The notes below the pieces were generated by a model, which was given only the letters and a program-made list of their open reading frames with translations, did not search any database and had not been told where the DNA came from. Of a DNA stretch of 64,000 nt, positions 29,115 to 39,194 are shown piece by piece; position 1 is the stretch's first letter, and each line of letters opens with the position of its first letter. The stretch comes from NCEH01 sp002257205 (GTDB lineage: Bacteria; Pseudomonadota; Alphaproteobacteria; Rhizobiales; Xanthobacteraceae), in NCBI RefSeq assembly GCF_043195105.1, contig NZ_JBAFWO010000005.1. One strand, written 5' to 3'. The position numbers and the translations under genes are program-made.

Positions 29115-29558
29115 TCACGCGCCCGTGCCGCTCAGCGACGCCCAGAGAAAAACGAAGGTGGCCACGACGCCGAGGCCGGTGCGCACCATGTGCAATTGCC
29201 CCCAGCAGGCGATCAGGTGCGCGCTTTCCGGCCCCGCAAGGGCATCCTCGGTCGCCAGCAGCCGGCGATTGGTGGGCATGATGGCGATGAGGGTAAAGGG
29301 CCAGTTCGCCAGCATCAGCACGCCGCCGGCCATCCAGCGCCACTGGCCCGACACAGCAAAGGCGATCGCCCCCAGCAGAAAGCCGAGCAGCGCCAGGCTC
29401 GCCTGCATGGCGAAGCCGCGCGCATAGGCCGGCTTCCACTGGCGCAGCTGCGCGGCCGGGTCGAGCCTCGCCCGCGCCGGCTGCTCGGCGACGTTGATAT
29501 AGAAGGCGGCACCGGCAAACAGTGCCGCGTCCACCAAAGCAAGCTGCCCCCAGATCAT
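29115..29558 (-). CDS. DUF1772 (anthrone oxygenase-like) membrane protein
   Basis: The protein has 147 residues from [20 protein letters not shown]. Four hydrophobic segments and the block [14 protein letters not shown], with [16 protein letters not shown], are the signature of DUF1772 proteins. The hydrophobic segments predict the inner membrane. It lies inside the ruvC-ruvA operon, 48 bp after ruvC and 11 bp before ruvA, so it must be co-transcribed with them. No link to recombination is known to me. ATG at 29573 is an alternative start. Confidence 0.8.
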   Translation of the reverse strand: MIWGQLALVDAALFAGAAFYINVAEQPARARLDPAAQLRQWKPAYARGFAMQASLALLGFLLGAIAFAVSGQWRWMAGGVLMLANWPFTLIAIMPTNRRLLATEDALAGPESAHLIACWGQLHMVRTGLGVVATFVFLWASLSGTGA

Positions 29559-29606
29559 GCCACCCCCCTGCATCGCTGCCCTGCGAGCCCCCCGGCCTGC
29601 GCCACT

Positions 29607-30116
29607 CTACAGCGCCGCGCGCCGCAGCGCAGCGGCGCCGCGATGATGGGCATGGGTGATCGCCACCGCCAGGGCATCGGCGGCGTCTTCGGTCTGCGGC
29701 GTCGCCTTGGGCAGCAGCACGCCGATCATCATGCGGATCTGCGCCTTTTCCGCCCGGCCGGCACCGACCACGGTCTTCTTCACGAGGAGTGCGGCATATT
29801 CGGCCACCGCGACCCCGGCCTGGGCGGGGGCGAGCATCACCACGCCGCGCGCTTGCCCGAGCTTGAGGGTGGAGGCGGGATTCATGTTCACGAACGTCTC
29901 TTCAACCGCCGCCTCGTCGGGCGCATGGGCGGCCACGACGGCGCATAATTCCCGGTAGAGCGTCGCCAGCCGCACGGCCATCGCCGCGCCTTCGGGCGGC
30001 AGGATGGTGCCGCAGGCGATGAAGGAGAGGCGCGAGCCTTCGGCCTCGATCACCCCCCAGCCGGTCCGGCGCAGGCCGGGATCGAGCCCGAGGATGCGAA
30101 TCGCATGCTGTTTCAT
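29607..30116 (-). CDS. ruvC: Holliday junction endonuclease RuvC
   Basis: The protein has 169 residues. ATG at 30116 gives the standard opening [16 protein letters not shown], and the longer frame to 30308 runs into a dispersed repeat. The four acidic catalytic residues are found in LDPG, AVEETFV and the C-terminal [15 protein letters not shown]. It cuts junctions resolved by RuvAB. It opens the ruvC-DUF1772-ruvA-ruvB-ybgC run. yebC, its usual upstream neighbour, is about 8 kb away here. Confidence 0.97.
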   Translation of the reverse strand: MKQHAIRILGLDPGLRRTGWGVIEAEGSRLSFIACGTILPPEGAAMAVRLATLYRELCAVVAAHAPDEAAVEETFVNMNPASTLKLGQARGVVMLAPAQAGVAVAEYAALLVKKTVVGAGRAEKAQIRMMIGVLLPKATPQTEDAADALAVAITHAHHRGAAALRRAAL

Positions 30117-30194
30117 GCGCTCACCATGCGCGAGGCGCGCCCGCGCCGCGAGAGGGATCGCGTCCCGGCGGCGGCGGGGCCGATCGACAGGCCC

Positions 30195-30299
30195 AGAGCA
30201 TTTTCGAGCGAAGTGAACACCGGTTCGCGTGAAAAAAATGCGACAACGCAACGAGTTAGAGCATTTCGTCGTTTCCGTGAAACGATGAGATGCTCTAAC
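30195..30299. repeat. Dispersed Hyphomicrobiales-type palindromic repeat
   Basis: The stretch begins AGAGCATTTTCGAGCG and contains GAACACCGGTTC. It ends in an imperfect 45-bp inverted repeat (30255-30299, arms GTTAGAGCAT/ATGCTCTAAC). I recognise the AGAGCATTTTCGAGCGAAGTG... form as a widespread intergenic repeat of Hyphomicrobiales genomes. The last hairpin could also act on transcripts running from either side. It lies between ruvC and the PodJ-like gene. Confidence 0.65.
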
Positions 30300-30409
30300 T
30301 TCACGCAAGGACAGCCGACATGGCCGCGCAGGACCCTGGCCCGTGTGTCCGCGGCAATGCCGGTGCGGGGCTCCAGCCGCCGGCCCGGCAGAGAGAGACG
30401 AATCCGCCT

Positions 30410-32872
30410 CTAGGTGCTGGATTTGGCGGAGACGGTGCGCGGCGCCGCCTCATCCGGTGCCGTCTGTTTCCATTCCGGCTTGATGGCGGTGGTATTCGCC
30501 GCCTCGTCCACGATGCCGGGGGTGAAGGCGATCACGGCGGCCTGTGCCCGCCGCAAGGTTTCCGCATCCGCCCGCGCGACGATATCGTCGCGCTTGCGGG
30601 CGCTTTCCGAATCGCCCTGGTTCGCGGCGAGGGCAAACCATTTCCAGGCCTCGCCGAGATCCAGCGCGCCGCCGAGGCCGCGCGAATAAATCACGCCGAG
30701 ATTGTGCTGGCTGTCGCGCAGGCCGAGATCCGCCGCCATGCGGAACCAGCGGATGGCCGCCGGCCAATCGGATTTTCCATCCACACCCTCCGAGGCCAGC
30801 ACGCCAAGATTGTGCATGGCCCGCAGGTTTCCGCGCTCCGCCGCCCAGGTATAGAGCGCGCGCGCCTGCTCGATGTCGCGATTGGTATATTCATAGAGGC
30901 TGCCGAGCTGATAGGCGGCCGGAACGGAGCCCTTCGAGACCGCGTAGGACAGCCATTTCACCCCGTTGACCGGGTTCATGTCCGTGCCTTTGCCGTCCAC
31001 ATAGCGCATGCCCACCTCATAGGCGGCGGCGGGATTTCCGCCCAGGGCGGCGGCGCGCAAGGCGGGCGCGCCCACCGGCGGCGGCAGATCGCCGAGCGGG
31101 GGGGCATTGACCGGCGGCGGCGCCTTGACGGCAGCAAGCGAGGCGGTTGCGGTGGTGCCCGAAGCGGTCTCCGTCGCGCGCGCTTCCAGGTCCTGCGCGA
31201 TCCGGGAGAAAGAGCCGGAGACCGTCTCCCCCATGGAATGCGCGAAGCTGGAGAGGGGGCCGGAGAGTTGCGCGGCACCCAGGATCACGATGCCGAGGAC
31301 GGCGGCGGCGATCGCCACGCGCCCGGCGGCGGGAATGCCCGGACGCTTGCGGCTCGCCGCGGCGCGCTTGCGCGAGGTGCGGCGGGCGTTGCGGATGGCG
31401 CGATCCTCGCGCCGGCTGAACAGAGACGTCTTGCCCACCACCGGACGGCGCGTCGAACCGAGCTGCGGCTCGACCTTGCCCGGCGCGCCTTCGGGGAAGG
31501 GCGCCCAATGCGGGTCCGGCATCTCGTCGCCGGGAAAATGACGCGGCCTCAGATCGGCGAAATCCGCCGCGTCCAGGGCGCCGTCGAACACCGGGCGCGC
31601 GCCGTCGAAGCGCGGCGGCTCCACATCCGGGGCGTGGTCCAAGTCGGGGGCGTGGTCGAAGTTGGGCGCGTGGTCCCGATGGAATGCGCGATCGAGCTCC
31701 GGTTCCGCCACGCGATAAGGCGGGCGCACCATTTCCTGGCCCGCCAGTTCCTGATCTGCCAAGTCGCGCAGGCCCAATTCCGCCTCGGCGGAGAAGAACT
31801 CCTGGGTCCGGCGCTCGAAATCCTGCTGCCGCGCCTCCAGCGCTGCGAGGCCGCGCTTCAGGCCGATCACCGCCGGCGCGTCATCGCGGGCCGAGAGGCG
31901 CATCGCCACCGCCTGTACCGCCTCGGCGGAGACGTCGGCGGAGGCCATGCGAAAGCGTTCCAGCTCCTGCGTCAGCCCGTGTAGATTGGCTTCGATGCCT
32001 TCGAGCCGCGCCTGATGCTCGGCGCTGATCTGGACCCGTTCGGCGAGCACGGCGACATGGCGCTCCAGGGCTTCGGCGAGGGGCTGAAGGGTCTCGGCCT
32101 GCGGCCCGCCCTTTTCTTCCAGGCGCTCCAGCAGCAAAGCGACCTTCTCCGCCAAGGCTGCGGCGCCGCCGACGGCGCCCACCTGCTCCGACAGGTCGGT
32201 GAGGCGGGCGGTCAGGTCCGCAAGCTGCTGCTGAATCGCCGCGCCGGTCGAATCAGTGGCGGGCGCTTCGTCCAGGCGGGCAATCAGGTCGCGCGTGGAC
32301 CGCTCCATGGCGGCGCCGGTGACGGCGATCCGCTGGACCACATCCTCGCCGACCCGCATGAGATCCGCGCGGGACGCGGCCCCAAGGCCGGCGAGCGCGC
32401 CGCCCTCTTCCAGGGCCCGGGCCACCAGGTCCTTCAGTTCCGCAATCTGTTCCTGCAAGCGCGCCAGGGCCTCGGGGTCCACCGCCCGGCTGTTGAGCAG
32501 GTCCACTTTCCGGCTCAATCCCTCCATTGCGGCGGAGAGCCCGTCCCTGCCCTCGCCATCCGAGAAAATCCCGAGGCACAGCTTGATATCATTGAGATCT
32601 GCCGCGAGGCGGGCCGGCTCGATGGCCTGCACCTCGCTCATCTGGCCGTGCAGATGGGTCAGGGCGCGGCCGATTTCCCGCACCGCGGCGCGCGGCGCGG
32701 TTTCGCGCAGATCCTCGCGCAACCGTTCCACCTCGGCGCGCAGGGTCTCGATGGCCGAGGGGGCGAACAGATCGTGCGCGCCTTCGATCCGGCGGCGCAA
32801 TTCTCCCACCGGATCGGGCTCGTGGACCGGTTCGATGCGGAACTTTCGGGCGGCTGTTTCCAAACGGTCCAT
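30410..32872 (-). CDS. PodJ-like coiled-coil, single-pass membrane protein with Sel1 repeats
   Basis: The protein has 820 residues from the ATG at 32872, with a perfect AGGAGG 10 bp upstream. Residues 1-390 are mostly heptad-rich helix ([16 protein letters not shown] and similar). An acidic and His-rich linker ([17 protein letters not shown]) and a basic patch follow. One membrane segment lies near residue 530 ([18 protein letters not shown]). The C-terminal part has Sel1-type TPR repeats ([38 protein letters not shown]). This layout is that of PodJ-type polar organisers in alphaproteobacteria. It is divergent from the MerR gene. Confidence 0.7.
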   Translation of the reverse strand: MDRLETAARKFRIEPVHEPDPVGELRRRIEGAHDLFAPSAIETLRAEVERLREDLRETAPRAAVREIGRALTHLHGQMSEVQAIEPARLAADLNDIKLCLGIFSDGEGRDGLSAAMEGLSRKVDLLNSRAVDPEALARLQEQIAELKDLVARALEEGGALAGLGAASRADLMRVGEDVVQRIAVTGAAMERSTRDLIARLDEAPATDSTGAAIQQQLADLTARLTDLSEQVGAVGGAAALAEKVALLLERLEEKGGPQAETLQPLAEALERHVAVLAERVQISAEHQARLEGIEANLHGLTQELERFRMASADVSAEAVQAVAMRLSARDDAPAVIGLKRGLAALEARQQDFERRTQEFFSAEAELGLRDLADQELAGQEMVRPPYRVAEPELDRAFHRDHAPNFDHAPDLDHAPDVEPPRFDGARPVFDGALDAADFADLRPRHFPGDEMPDPHWAPFPEGAPGKVEPQLGSTRRPVVGKTSLFSRREDRAIRNARRTSRKRAAASRKRPGIPAAGRVAIAAAVLGIVILGAAQLSGPLSSFAHSMGETVSGSFSRIAQDLEARATETASGTTATASLAAVKAPPPVNAPPLGDLPPPVGAPALRAAALGGNPAAAYEVGMRYVDGKGTDMNPVNGVKWLSYAVSKGSVPAAYQLGSLYEYTNRDIEQARALYTWAAERGNLRAMHNLGVLASEGVDGKSDWPAAIRWFRMAADLGLRDSQHNLGVIYSRGLGGALDLGEAWKWFALAANQGDSESARKRDDIVARADAETLRRAQAAVIAFTPGIVDEAANTTAIKPEWKQTAPDEAAPRTVSAKSST

Positions 32873-33207
32873 GCCCGCCTCCTGCGGCTGGGATGGGGCG
32901 AAGCGAAGCGCAACGCCGGGACAAGAAGTTCCGAATCTTTGACGCGGTTTGGTAAACGGTGAGTTAAAGCCCGATTTTCCAGGAATTTGGCGTCGGAAGT
33001 AACGGTTACTTTCCCTAAGGGAGCCTGCAACCTTCTCCCTGGGTGAGCCAGGTTTCCCTATGTTCGCAGATGGGTCCAGGACGCCGGTCACCTCGGGCAG
33101 CACGCCAGTCTCCGGTTATGTCCTTCGGTCTCAAATCACCTTGCGGGCCTTGGTCGCAGAATGGCGCGATTGCCGCCTCGATCGCGACCAGCTTCAGGAG
33201 AGTGTGC

Positions 33208-33621
33208 ATGGACGCAAACGGTTTCGAAATTCGCGAGAACATCGCACAACCCGACCGGACCTTCGGGGCCGCCAATGTCTTCACCATCGGCGATCTGTCG
33301 CGCGAATTCGGTGTGACCTTGCGCGCGCTGCGCTTTTATGAGGACAAGGGCCTGCTGAGCCCGCGTCGCGAGGGCCTTGCGCGGCTCTATTCCGCGACCG
33401 ACCGTGATCGCCTGTCGGTGATTCTCAAGGGCAAGCGCCTCGGCTTCACGCTCGCCGAAATCCGTTCGCTCGTGGCGGCGCATGAAGGACAGAATGTGCA
33501 GGATCTCGCCCTCACGCGCGACCGCTGCCTCTCCCAGCTCACCCAGCTGGAGCGCCAGCGTGCCGAAATCGAGGCCGCCATCAGCGAATTGCGCGAGACC
33601 GCCGACCGGCTTGCCGCCTGA
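33208..33621 (+). CDS. MerR-family transcriptional regulator
   Basis: The protein has 137 residues from the ATG at 33208 (CAGGAG upstream). The winged helix-turn-helix starts FTIGDLSREFGVTLRALRFY and continues EDKGLLSPRREGLARLY, followed by a C-terminal coiled-coil dimerisation helix. There are no Cys residues of the kind used by metal-sensing MerR proteins, so a small-molecule or protein cue is more likely. It is divergent from the PodJ-like gene across about 330 bp. Its target cannot be read. Confidence 0.85.
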   Translation: MDANGFEIRENIAQPDRTFGAANVFTIGDLSREFGVTLRALRFYEDKGLLSPRREGLARLYSATDRDRLSVILKGKRLGFTLAEIRSLVAAHEGQNVQDLALTRDRCLSQLTQLERQRAEIEAAISELRETADRLAA

Positions 33622-33787
33622 GCTTGCGCTGACCTGCCGCCGGATTCGGCTGCGGTTGCGTTTCTTCGGATCAAGGCGGGACAGCGGGTCCCGCCTCGAA
33701 CCCTTTACGATCCAATGCATAATCAAGCAGCCCGGCCCCACGTCCCGCGATCACGGACGCGGCGCGCCCGCTCTGGCTCGGATGGGG

Positions 33788-36700
33788 TCAGATATAGGCC
33801 GAGCGATAAAAATCCTCATTTTCCCCTGCCACCGTCGACAGGTGTAGCGCAAGGGGCGCTGTTTCCGCGGCACTGGCCGGATCCAGCAGGCGCAGGCGCA
33901 GCGCCACGAGGCGCTCCACCATCTGCCGCGGCGTCTCCGACAGGGAATATTCGAACGCGCCGGCGCTCCCCGCGACTCGTTCGGGAAAGGCGCCGAGGGG
34001 CGGCACCAGAACCGCGCGCCGCGCGGCGAACGCCTCGCTCAGCGTAAAGCTGTAGGTTTCGGGCCAATGCTGGGGGAAGAAGATCAAGTGCGGGTCGCCC
34101 TTGGCGATCAGGCCGGGCAGATCCTCCAGCTTGTAGCGCCCGGTCTTCGAGAGCTGCCCGCGCAGGTTTGAGGCCCGTGCATCGAGCTTGGCGGGAAACT
34201 CCCCGATCACCTGCCAGTCCAGCGGCGCTTTGATGGCTTGGCTGTATTCGATGCAATCCAGCAGGAACGCCCCGCCCTTATGCTCGGCGAGAATGCCGAG
34301 GACGGCGACGCGCAGGGGAATGTCCGCCGCGAGCGGCGGTATCCGGACCGGTTGCGGTCGCCGATACAGGTCGGGCTCGTGCGGCACCACCAGCAGATGG
34401 GCCGCAGGCGCGTAGCGGCGGATGCGATCCGCCACGTCGCGCGAAGGGCAGATCACCCGGTCGGCCCGCTCGATCAGGACAATGCCGAGCTCCCGCCACC
34501 GGACGATGTCGCGCGAGAACGGCTTGGGCTCCGCCGTAAGGCAGGCGCGGCAGCCCTGCGCGTCGGGTTCGCCGCAATAGGCGCCCGCCTGCGCCAGGTT
34601 GATGCGCGGGCAGATCAACGCATAATCGTGGATCGACAGGTCATAGGGCAGGTTCATGAGCGCCAGGAAGGGCGCGAGCTGTTCCATGGCCGTCAGCGCG
34701 TGATGCACATGGATGCGCCGCAGGCCGAACGCCCGCAGCAGCGGCGCCACATCGCCGAGCGCGGCGACGCGCATGTCGACCCGCCGTCCGCCGTTGGCAT
34801 CGGGAATGAACAAGGCCAGCCCGAGATCGCTCCTGCCCTCGACCGGCGCGGCGATGATCAGCGTCAGGGATATGGCGCGCTCCGCCGTATGCGCCATCAG
34901 GTCCACCACCTGCTTTTCCGTGCCCCCGCCCCAAGGGTGCAGGATGTGCAGGATCACTGGCACGCCGGACGCGCGAATCAGGCTCGCCTCGATCGCGAGG
35001 CGCATCGCAAAGGCGGGGTCCTCGCGCACCCAGCGGGCGACGGCCGTTTCATAATCGGGATGGCGCGCATGCAGGAGTCCGGCCGAATCGCGCTTGCGCG
35101 CGGGCGCACTGCCGCCGAAGCTCACGCAGCCCGCGTGGTAGACGAACACATCGCCCGCGAGCACATGGCGCCAGGCCTTCGCGCTGGCGCGGCAGCAGAA
35201 GTCGGCTTCCTCGCCATACCCCTTGCCGAACGCGGCCACGTCGAACAGGCCGACATCGTCGAGGCACGCCCGGCGGATGAACATGCAGAACCCGACCGAA
35301 GTCGGAATATCCACGCAGCGGCCGGCATTGGCGGCGGCGCAAGCCTGGTCCATCTGGGCGAGCGTGTGGCCCGCCGGCAGGCCCAGCCCTTCGCCGATAT
35401 CGGGATAGCTGCAGATGGTGGCGTTGTTCGAGAACGGGGTGACGGTGGCGATGCCCGGATCCCCCGCCGCCTGCGCCGCCATGCGGTCCACCCAGTCCCC
35501 GCAGACCTCGGTATCGCTGTTGAGCAGGATCACGTCGCGCCGACCCGCCGCGATCATGCCGCGGTTGGCGCTGGCGACGAAGCCTTCGTTCTCCGCATTC
35601 ACCAGCAGCAGCACGTCCGGAACGGTCTGCGCGACCTGCTCGAGATAGGCGCGCAACGCCGGCTCGGGTCCGCAATCGTCGATGAGGATCAGCGGCCCGA
35701 AGGTCGTGTTGTGGGCGCGGGAGGCGAGCACGCTCTCGATGCAGACGCGGGTTTCCTCAAGGCCGGAATGGACCGGCAGCACCACGGCCACCTCGTCCAT
35801 GGGCAGCAGGTCGAGGCCGATGCGGCGGATCGGCGAGGGCGCGAAGCTTGCAACGTCGAGGGTATGGCGCCGCGCCACCTTCAAGAACGTGAGGTCCTCG
35901 GCGTCCACGAGCGGGGCGCCGACCCGCCCTTCTCCCCGCCCCAGGGAAAGGAAGTGCGCCAGCGGGTCCATGCCCAGCGCCGCCACATCGGGATTGGCCG
36001 AGAGATACCAGCGCGGATCGAAATCCGGGCTGGGCATCCGCCCTTCCTTGCTGCCGTGTAGCAAATAGTGCAGCAGCGGATTTTCGCCCAATGTCGTCAC
36101 ATCCGGATAGCGCGTGACATACCAGCGGGTCTGGAACGCCGGGTTGGGGTCCCGCCCATCCTTCGCGCCATGGTCCAGATAATGGGTCAGCGGATCGATG
36201 CCGGCGGCGCCCACATCGGGATAGCGCCGCAGGTAATAGACCGGGTCGAACAGGTTCGATTGCTCGAGGCGCCTGCGGTTCTTGGCCAGCACATAGGTGG
36301 CCGTCCGCACGCCGAACAATTTGGCCACCCGGCTCAGGAGCTGGCGCTGTCCCGCATAAAGCGTCTTCGCCATCTGGCGCAGCAGCCAGGGGACGGAGCG
36401 CATCCGCTGAACCTGCTGGAGCAATTGGCGCTCGCTCTGGAGAAGCTCAAGCTCCAGGGTCGCGGTTTGCGCGGCCTCCTCGCGCAGGAGCGTGCGCAGC
36501 CGGGCGGCTTCGGCCGCGAGCACCTCGACGCGCGCGCGCGTCACATCGCGCAGCGCGTCCATCTGCGCGGCGCCGGCGGATTCGACCGCATGAGCGGTCT
36601 GCAGCGCTTTTGGCGTTCGCGCCAGCTTCAGATCCCGACCCAGGCGGGCGAAGGCCATCTGGATGTTCTGTCGCATGTTTTCGTCCCCCGGCGGATCGAA

Positions 36701-37306
36701 CAGCGCGCGCAGCGGCGCGGCGATCTGGGCTCCGGCGGCGAGGACGCCCAGACCTTCGCCATGGGGGAAGATGAAACTATCGTAACGCGCGCTCAAGACG
36801 CGCCATAGATCCGCGTCGCCCGGCGCATCGAGCCCGTGGACCAGGATCACCGCGCCGGGGGACAGGCGTTCGAGCCAGGCATCCAGCACCTCGCCCGCGA
36901 GCGCGCCCAGGGGTGCGGCATCGAGGCAGAGCAGATCGATGCTGCCGGGCGCAAACTCCCGCCAGGCCGTGGCGGCGGACGCGAGCACCGCTTCGGAAGC
37001 GCGGACATCGTCGCGATTGAACGCGGCGCCGAAAGCCGCCGGCTGCCGCCCCTCGTGATCGCCGTCCCATCCCGAAACGGCGACGCAGCGGGTCGGCAGA
37101 TCGAGATGCGCGGCGATCTGGAGAAAACACAGGTGAGGATTGGGGGTGCGCCCGCCGAGCGAAACCGCGAGGCGCGGCCGCAGCGTGTCGACCAGCCAGA
37201 AACCGAAGGGAAAATGCTCGACGAAGGCCGCAGGCAGGGCCACCTGCGCGGGCTCGAAAAACGCCGGCGTCGTCAGGGCTATCCCCAAAGACAACGAAGA
37301 GCCCAT
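33788..37306 (-). CDS. Giant multi-domain glycosyltransferase (coiled coil, YPD repeats, GT2, GT4)
   Basis: The product has 1172 residues from the ATG at 37306. Residues 1-210 look like a class I methyltransferase-type fold of the Methyltransf_24 sort (CVAVSGWDGD, IDLLCLDAAP, GAVILVHG). Residues 215-345 are coiled coil. Residues 350-457 hold three copies of the FDPxWYLxxYPDVxxxGxDPLxHYLxHG repeat. Residues 500-760 are a GT2 domain (VAVVLPVHSGLEETRVCIES, LNSDTEVCGDW). Residues 780-1150 are a GT4-like domain (VILHILHPWGGGTEKQV). It probably builds a surface glycan and shares its repeat with the gene at 14535. The adjacent gene is a convergent MerR gene. Confidence 0.75.
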   Translation of the reverse strand: MGSSLSLGIALTTPAFFEPAQVALPAAFVEHFPFGFWLVDTLRPRLAVSLGGRTPNPHLCFLQIAAHLDLPTRCVAVSGWDGDHEGRQPAAFGAAFNRDDVRASEAVLASAATAWREFAPGSIDLLCLDAAPLGALAGEVLDAWLERLSPGAVILVHGLDAPGDADLWRVLSARYDSFIFPHGEGLGVLAAGAQIAAPLRALFDPPGDENMRQNIQMAFARLGRDLKLARTPKALQTAHAVESAGAAQMDALRDVTRARVEVLAAEAARLRTLLREEAAQTATLELELLQSERQLLQQVQRMRSVPWLLRQMAKTLYAGQRQLLSRVAKLFGVRTATYVLAKNRRRLEQSNLFDPVYYLRRYPDVGAAGIDPLTHYLDHGAKDGRDPNPAFQTRWYVTRYPDVTTLGENPLLHYLLHGSKEGRMPSPDFDPRWYLSANPDVAALGMDPLAHFLSLGRGEGRVGAPLVDAEDLTFLKVARRHTLDVASFAPSPIRRIGLDLLPMDEVAVVLPVHSGLEETRVCIESVLASRAHNTTFGPLILIDDCGPEPALRAYLEQVAQTVPDVLLLVNAENEGFVASANRGMIAAGRRDVILLNSDTEVCGDWVDRMAAQAAGDPGIATVTPFSNNATICSYPDIGEGLGLPAGHTLAQMDQACAAANAGRCVDIPTSVGFCMFIRRACLDDVGLFDVAAFGKGYGEEADFCCRASAKAWRHVLAGDVFVYHAGCVSFGGSAPARKRDSAGLLHARHPDYETAVARWVREDPAFAMRLAIEASLIRASGVPVILHILHPWGGGTEKQVVDLMAHTAERAISLTLIIAAPVEGRSDLGLALFIPDANGGRRVDMRVAALGDVAPLLRAFGLRRIHVHHALTAMEQLAPFLALMNLPYDLSIHDYALICPRINLAQAGAYCGEPDAQGCRACLTAEPKPFSRDIVRWRELGIVLIERADRVICPSRDVADRIRRYAPAAHLLVVPHEPDLYRRPQPVRIPPLAADIPLRVAVLGILAEHKGGAFLLDCIEYSQAIKAPLDWQVIGEFPAKLDARASNLRGQLSKTGRYKLEDLPGLIAKGDPHLIFFPQHWPETYSFTLSEAFAARRAVLVPPLGAFPERVAGSAGAFEYSLSETPRQMVERLVALRLRLLDPASAAETAPLALHLSTVAGENEDFYRSAYI

Positions 37307-38305
37307 TATACCCGTCTCCGATCCCGCCCGCGCCCCCTCGCCCAGACAGTCAAGCCTATGCGTAGCTTTATGCATTTTTCAGGCAGTGCGCGAACTACGG
37401 TCGACCTTGGCAAGCTCCGACGACATGCTCGACCCGAAACAGGGCCTCCACCAAGGGCTCGCCCCCCATGGCGCGCGCCGTCCACCGATCTCCGAAGCGC
37501 GATTCGGGGAACGGTTTATGGCAATAAGAATGTTCGGAGAATAAATCATTTCCGGGCCGGAGACGCCATTTCTGCGTTTCTATGAAAATTGAGAAAATGC
37601 ACACTGCTCATGCGAGTCTTGCTTGTACCACCACGCTCCCCCTCGGAACAATCCGCCTTTCATGTTTCCAAAAAACAAGACTGCAAGTGATTTTTGGCCT
37701 TTTTATTATATCAATCGAAAATTTCACAATATCTGCGAATTTAAAAACGGGTTTTGGACTGATTTTGATTGTCTAACATTATATATTTTTATGAAAAAAC
37801 TCTTCCAGAAGTCTATCCATGCATATTTTTCAAATCATATCGGAATTGACCGTCACTGCACGTTTAAGTTGTTCACAACCGTGTTGGAAACAAGCTCACG
37901 TTCCTTTTTTTGCAATCTGTCCGGAGAGTATGACATCCTGATCACAGGACCGGAGGTATTATACGATCGCCCTATGCACCCTCGCCGACCCCGCAAAAGT
38001 CGGGGCCGCGCCGGCGGAGCACCTGCCGTCACCGTCGGATAACGCCAGGCAACGGTAAGGCCAGGAGACGTGCACGGACAAGGGTTCTCCCACGCGGCGC
38101 CAGGGGGAGCGGCTGGTGGTGCGATCGCACCATGACGCAGGGCGCCGTTGCGCCCGGCCGAGGAGCCGCGTCATCACGTCGCCGCAGCGGCCACGCGCAG
38201 AGGCGATGTCCGATGCGGTTCGCACGGAGCGGACCCGGCTCGTGCGAACCACATTGGTCCAGGCGTTCAGAGCCCCATCCCGAGAAATAAACCGCGCGAA
38301 AACCT
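37307..38305. other. Gene-free stretch with an AT-rich core
   Basis: About 1 kb without a convincing gene. Bases 37560-37960 are strikingly AT-rich compared with both sides. An open frame at 37623-38042 has no recognisable domain and unnatural composition at its end. In the GC-rich part are a perfect 16-bp palindrome TGGTGCGATCGCACCA (38117-38132) and an inverted repeat GGTTCGCAC/GTGCGAACC (38217-38250). The second could end yebC transcription, but it has no U run. Confidence 0.45.
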
Positions 38306-39052
38306 CTAGGCGGTCATCTTCGCGACCATTGCGTCCGACAGCTCGAAATTGGCCGTGACGCTCTGAACGTCGTCATTGTCCTCCAGCGAATCCACCAGCC
38401 GCAGAAGCTTTTCGGCGGTCTCGTCGTCCACCGCGATATTGTTCTGCGGGCGCCACACAAGGCCCGCCTTGCGCGGCTCGCCGAACTTCAGTTCGAGCTG
38501 GCGCTGCACCTCGTTGAGATTTTCCACCGCGCAGATCACTTCATGCCCGTGCTCGGAGGAGGCGACATCATCCGCGCCGGCCTCGATGGCGGCTTCCAGC
38601 ATGGCGTCGGCGCTGGCCTTGGCGGGGTCGAACTCGATCAGCCCGACCCGGTCGAACATGAAGGAGACCGCGCCGGTTTCGGCGAGGTTGCCGCCCGACT
38701 TGGTGAAATAGGAGCGCACTTCGCCCGCCGTGCGGTTGCGATTGTCGGTCAGCGTCTCGACGATCACGGCGACGCCGCCGGGGCCATAGCCCTCATAGCG
38801 GATCTCTTCGTAATTCTCGCTGTCGGCGCCGCCGGCCTTCTTGATGGCGCGCTCGATATTGTCCTTGGGCATGTTTTCCGCGCGGGCGGCGAGGATCGCG
38901 GCGCGCAGGCGGGCATTCATGTTGGGGTCGGGCAGGCCCATCTTGGCGGAGACGGTGATTTCGCGCGCCAGCTTAGAAAACAGCTTGGAGCGCACCGCAT
39001 CCTGCTTGCCCTTGCGGTGCATGATGTTCTTGAATTGTGAATGTCCGGCCAT
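38306..39052 (-). CDS. yebC: YebC/PmpR-family regulatory protein
   Basis: The protein has 248 residues from the ATG at 39052, giving the family opening [19 protein letters not shown]. Blocks [29 protein letters not shown] and [18 protein letters not shown] are all present. Members act as DNA-binding regulators or help translation of proline-rich stretches. In related genomes it stands directly before ruvC. Here it is followed by the glycosyltransferase/PodJ region instead. Confidence 0.95.
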   Translation of the reverse strand: MAGHSQFKNIMHRKGKQDAVRSKLFSKLAREITVSAKMGLPDPNMNARLRAAILAARAENMPKDNIERAIKKAGGADSENYEEIRYEGYGPGGVAVIVETLTDNRNRTAGEVRSYFTKSGGNLAETGAVSFMFDRVGLIEFDPAKASADAMLEAAIEAGADDVASSEHGHEVICAVENLNEVQRQLELKFGEPRKAGLVWRPQNNIAVDDETAEKLLRLVDSLEDNDDVQSVTANFELSDAMVAKMTA

Positions 39053-39194
39053 GACCGCCTCCGATATCTGTTTGGCCTTAACTCCGCGCACCCATCAGGG
39101 GGCGCCGCACGAGCCGGGCCTTCTTGTATGAAGCCGGCCTTATAGGTCGGCCGATGGGCGAAGGGCAAGGAAGCCGCGCAAGGATTCCGTGCCG

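Noticed and set aside
30215..30226. GAACACCGGTTC as a LexA site for ruvC
   Set aside because: It is part of the dispersed repeat and does not have the GAAC-N7-GAAC or GTTC-N7-GTTC layout of alphaproteobacterial SOS boxes.
37623..38042. Possible gene in the AT-rich island
   Set aside because: No recognisable domain, poor start context, and the last 30 residues are a basic run read through GC-rich hairpins.
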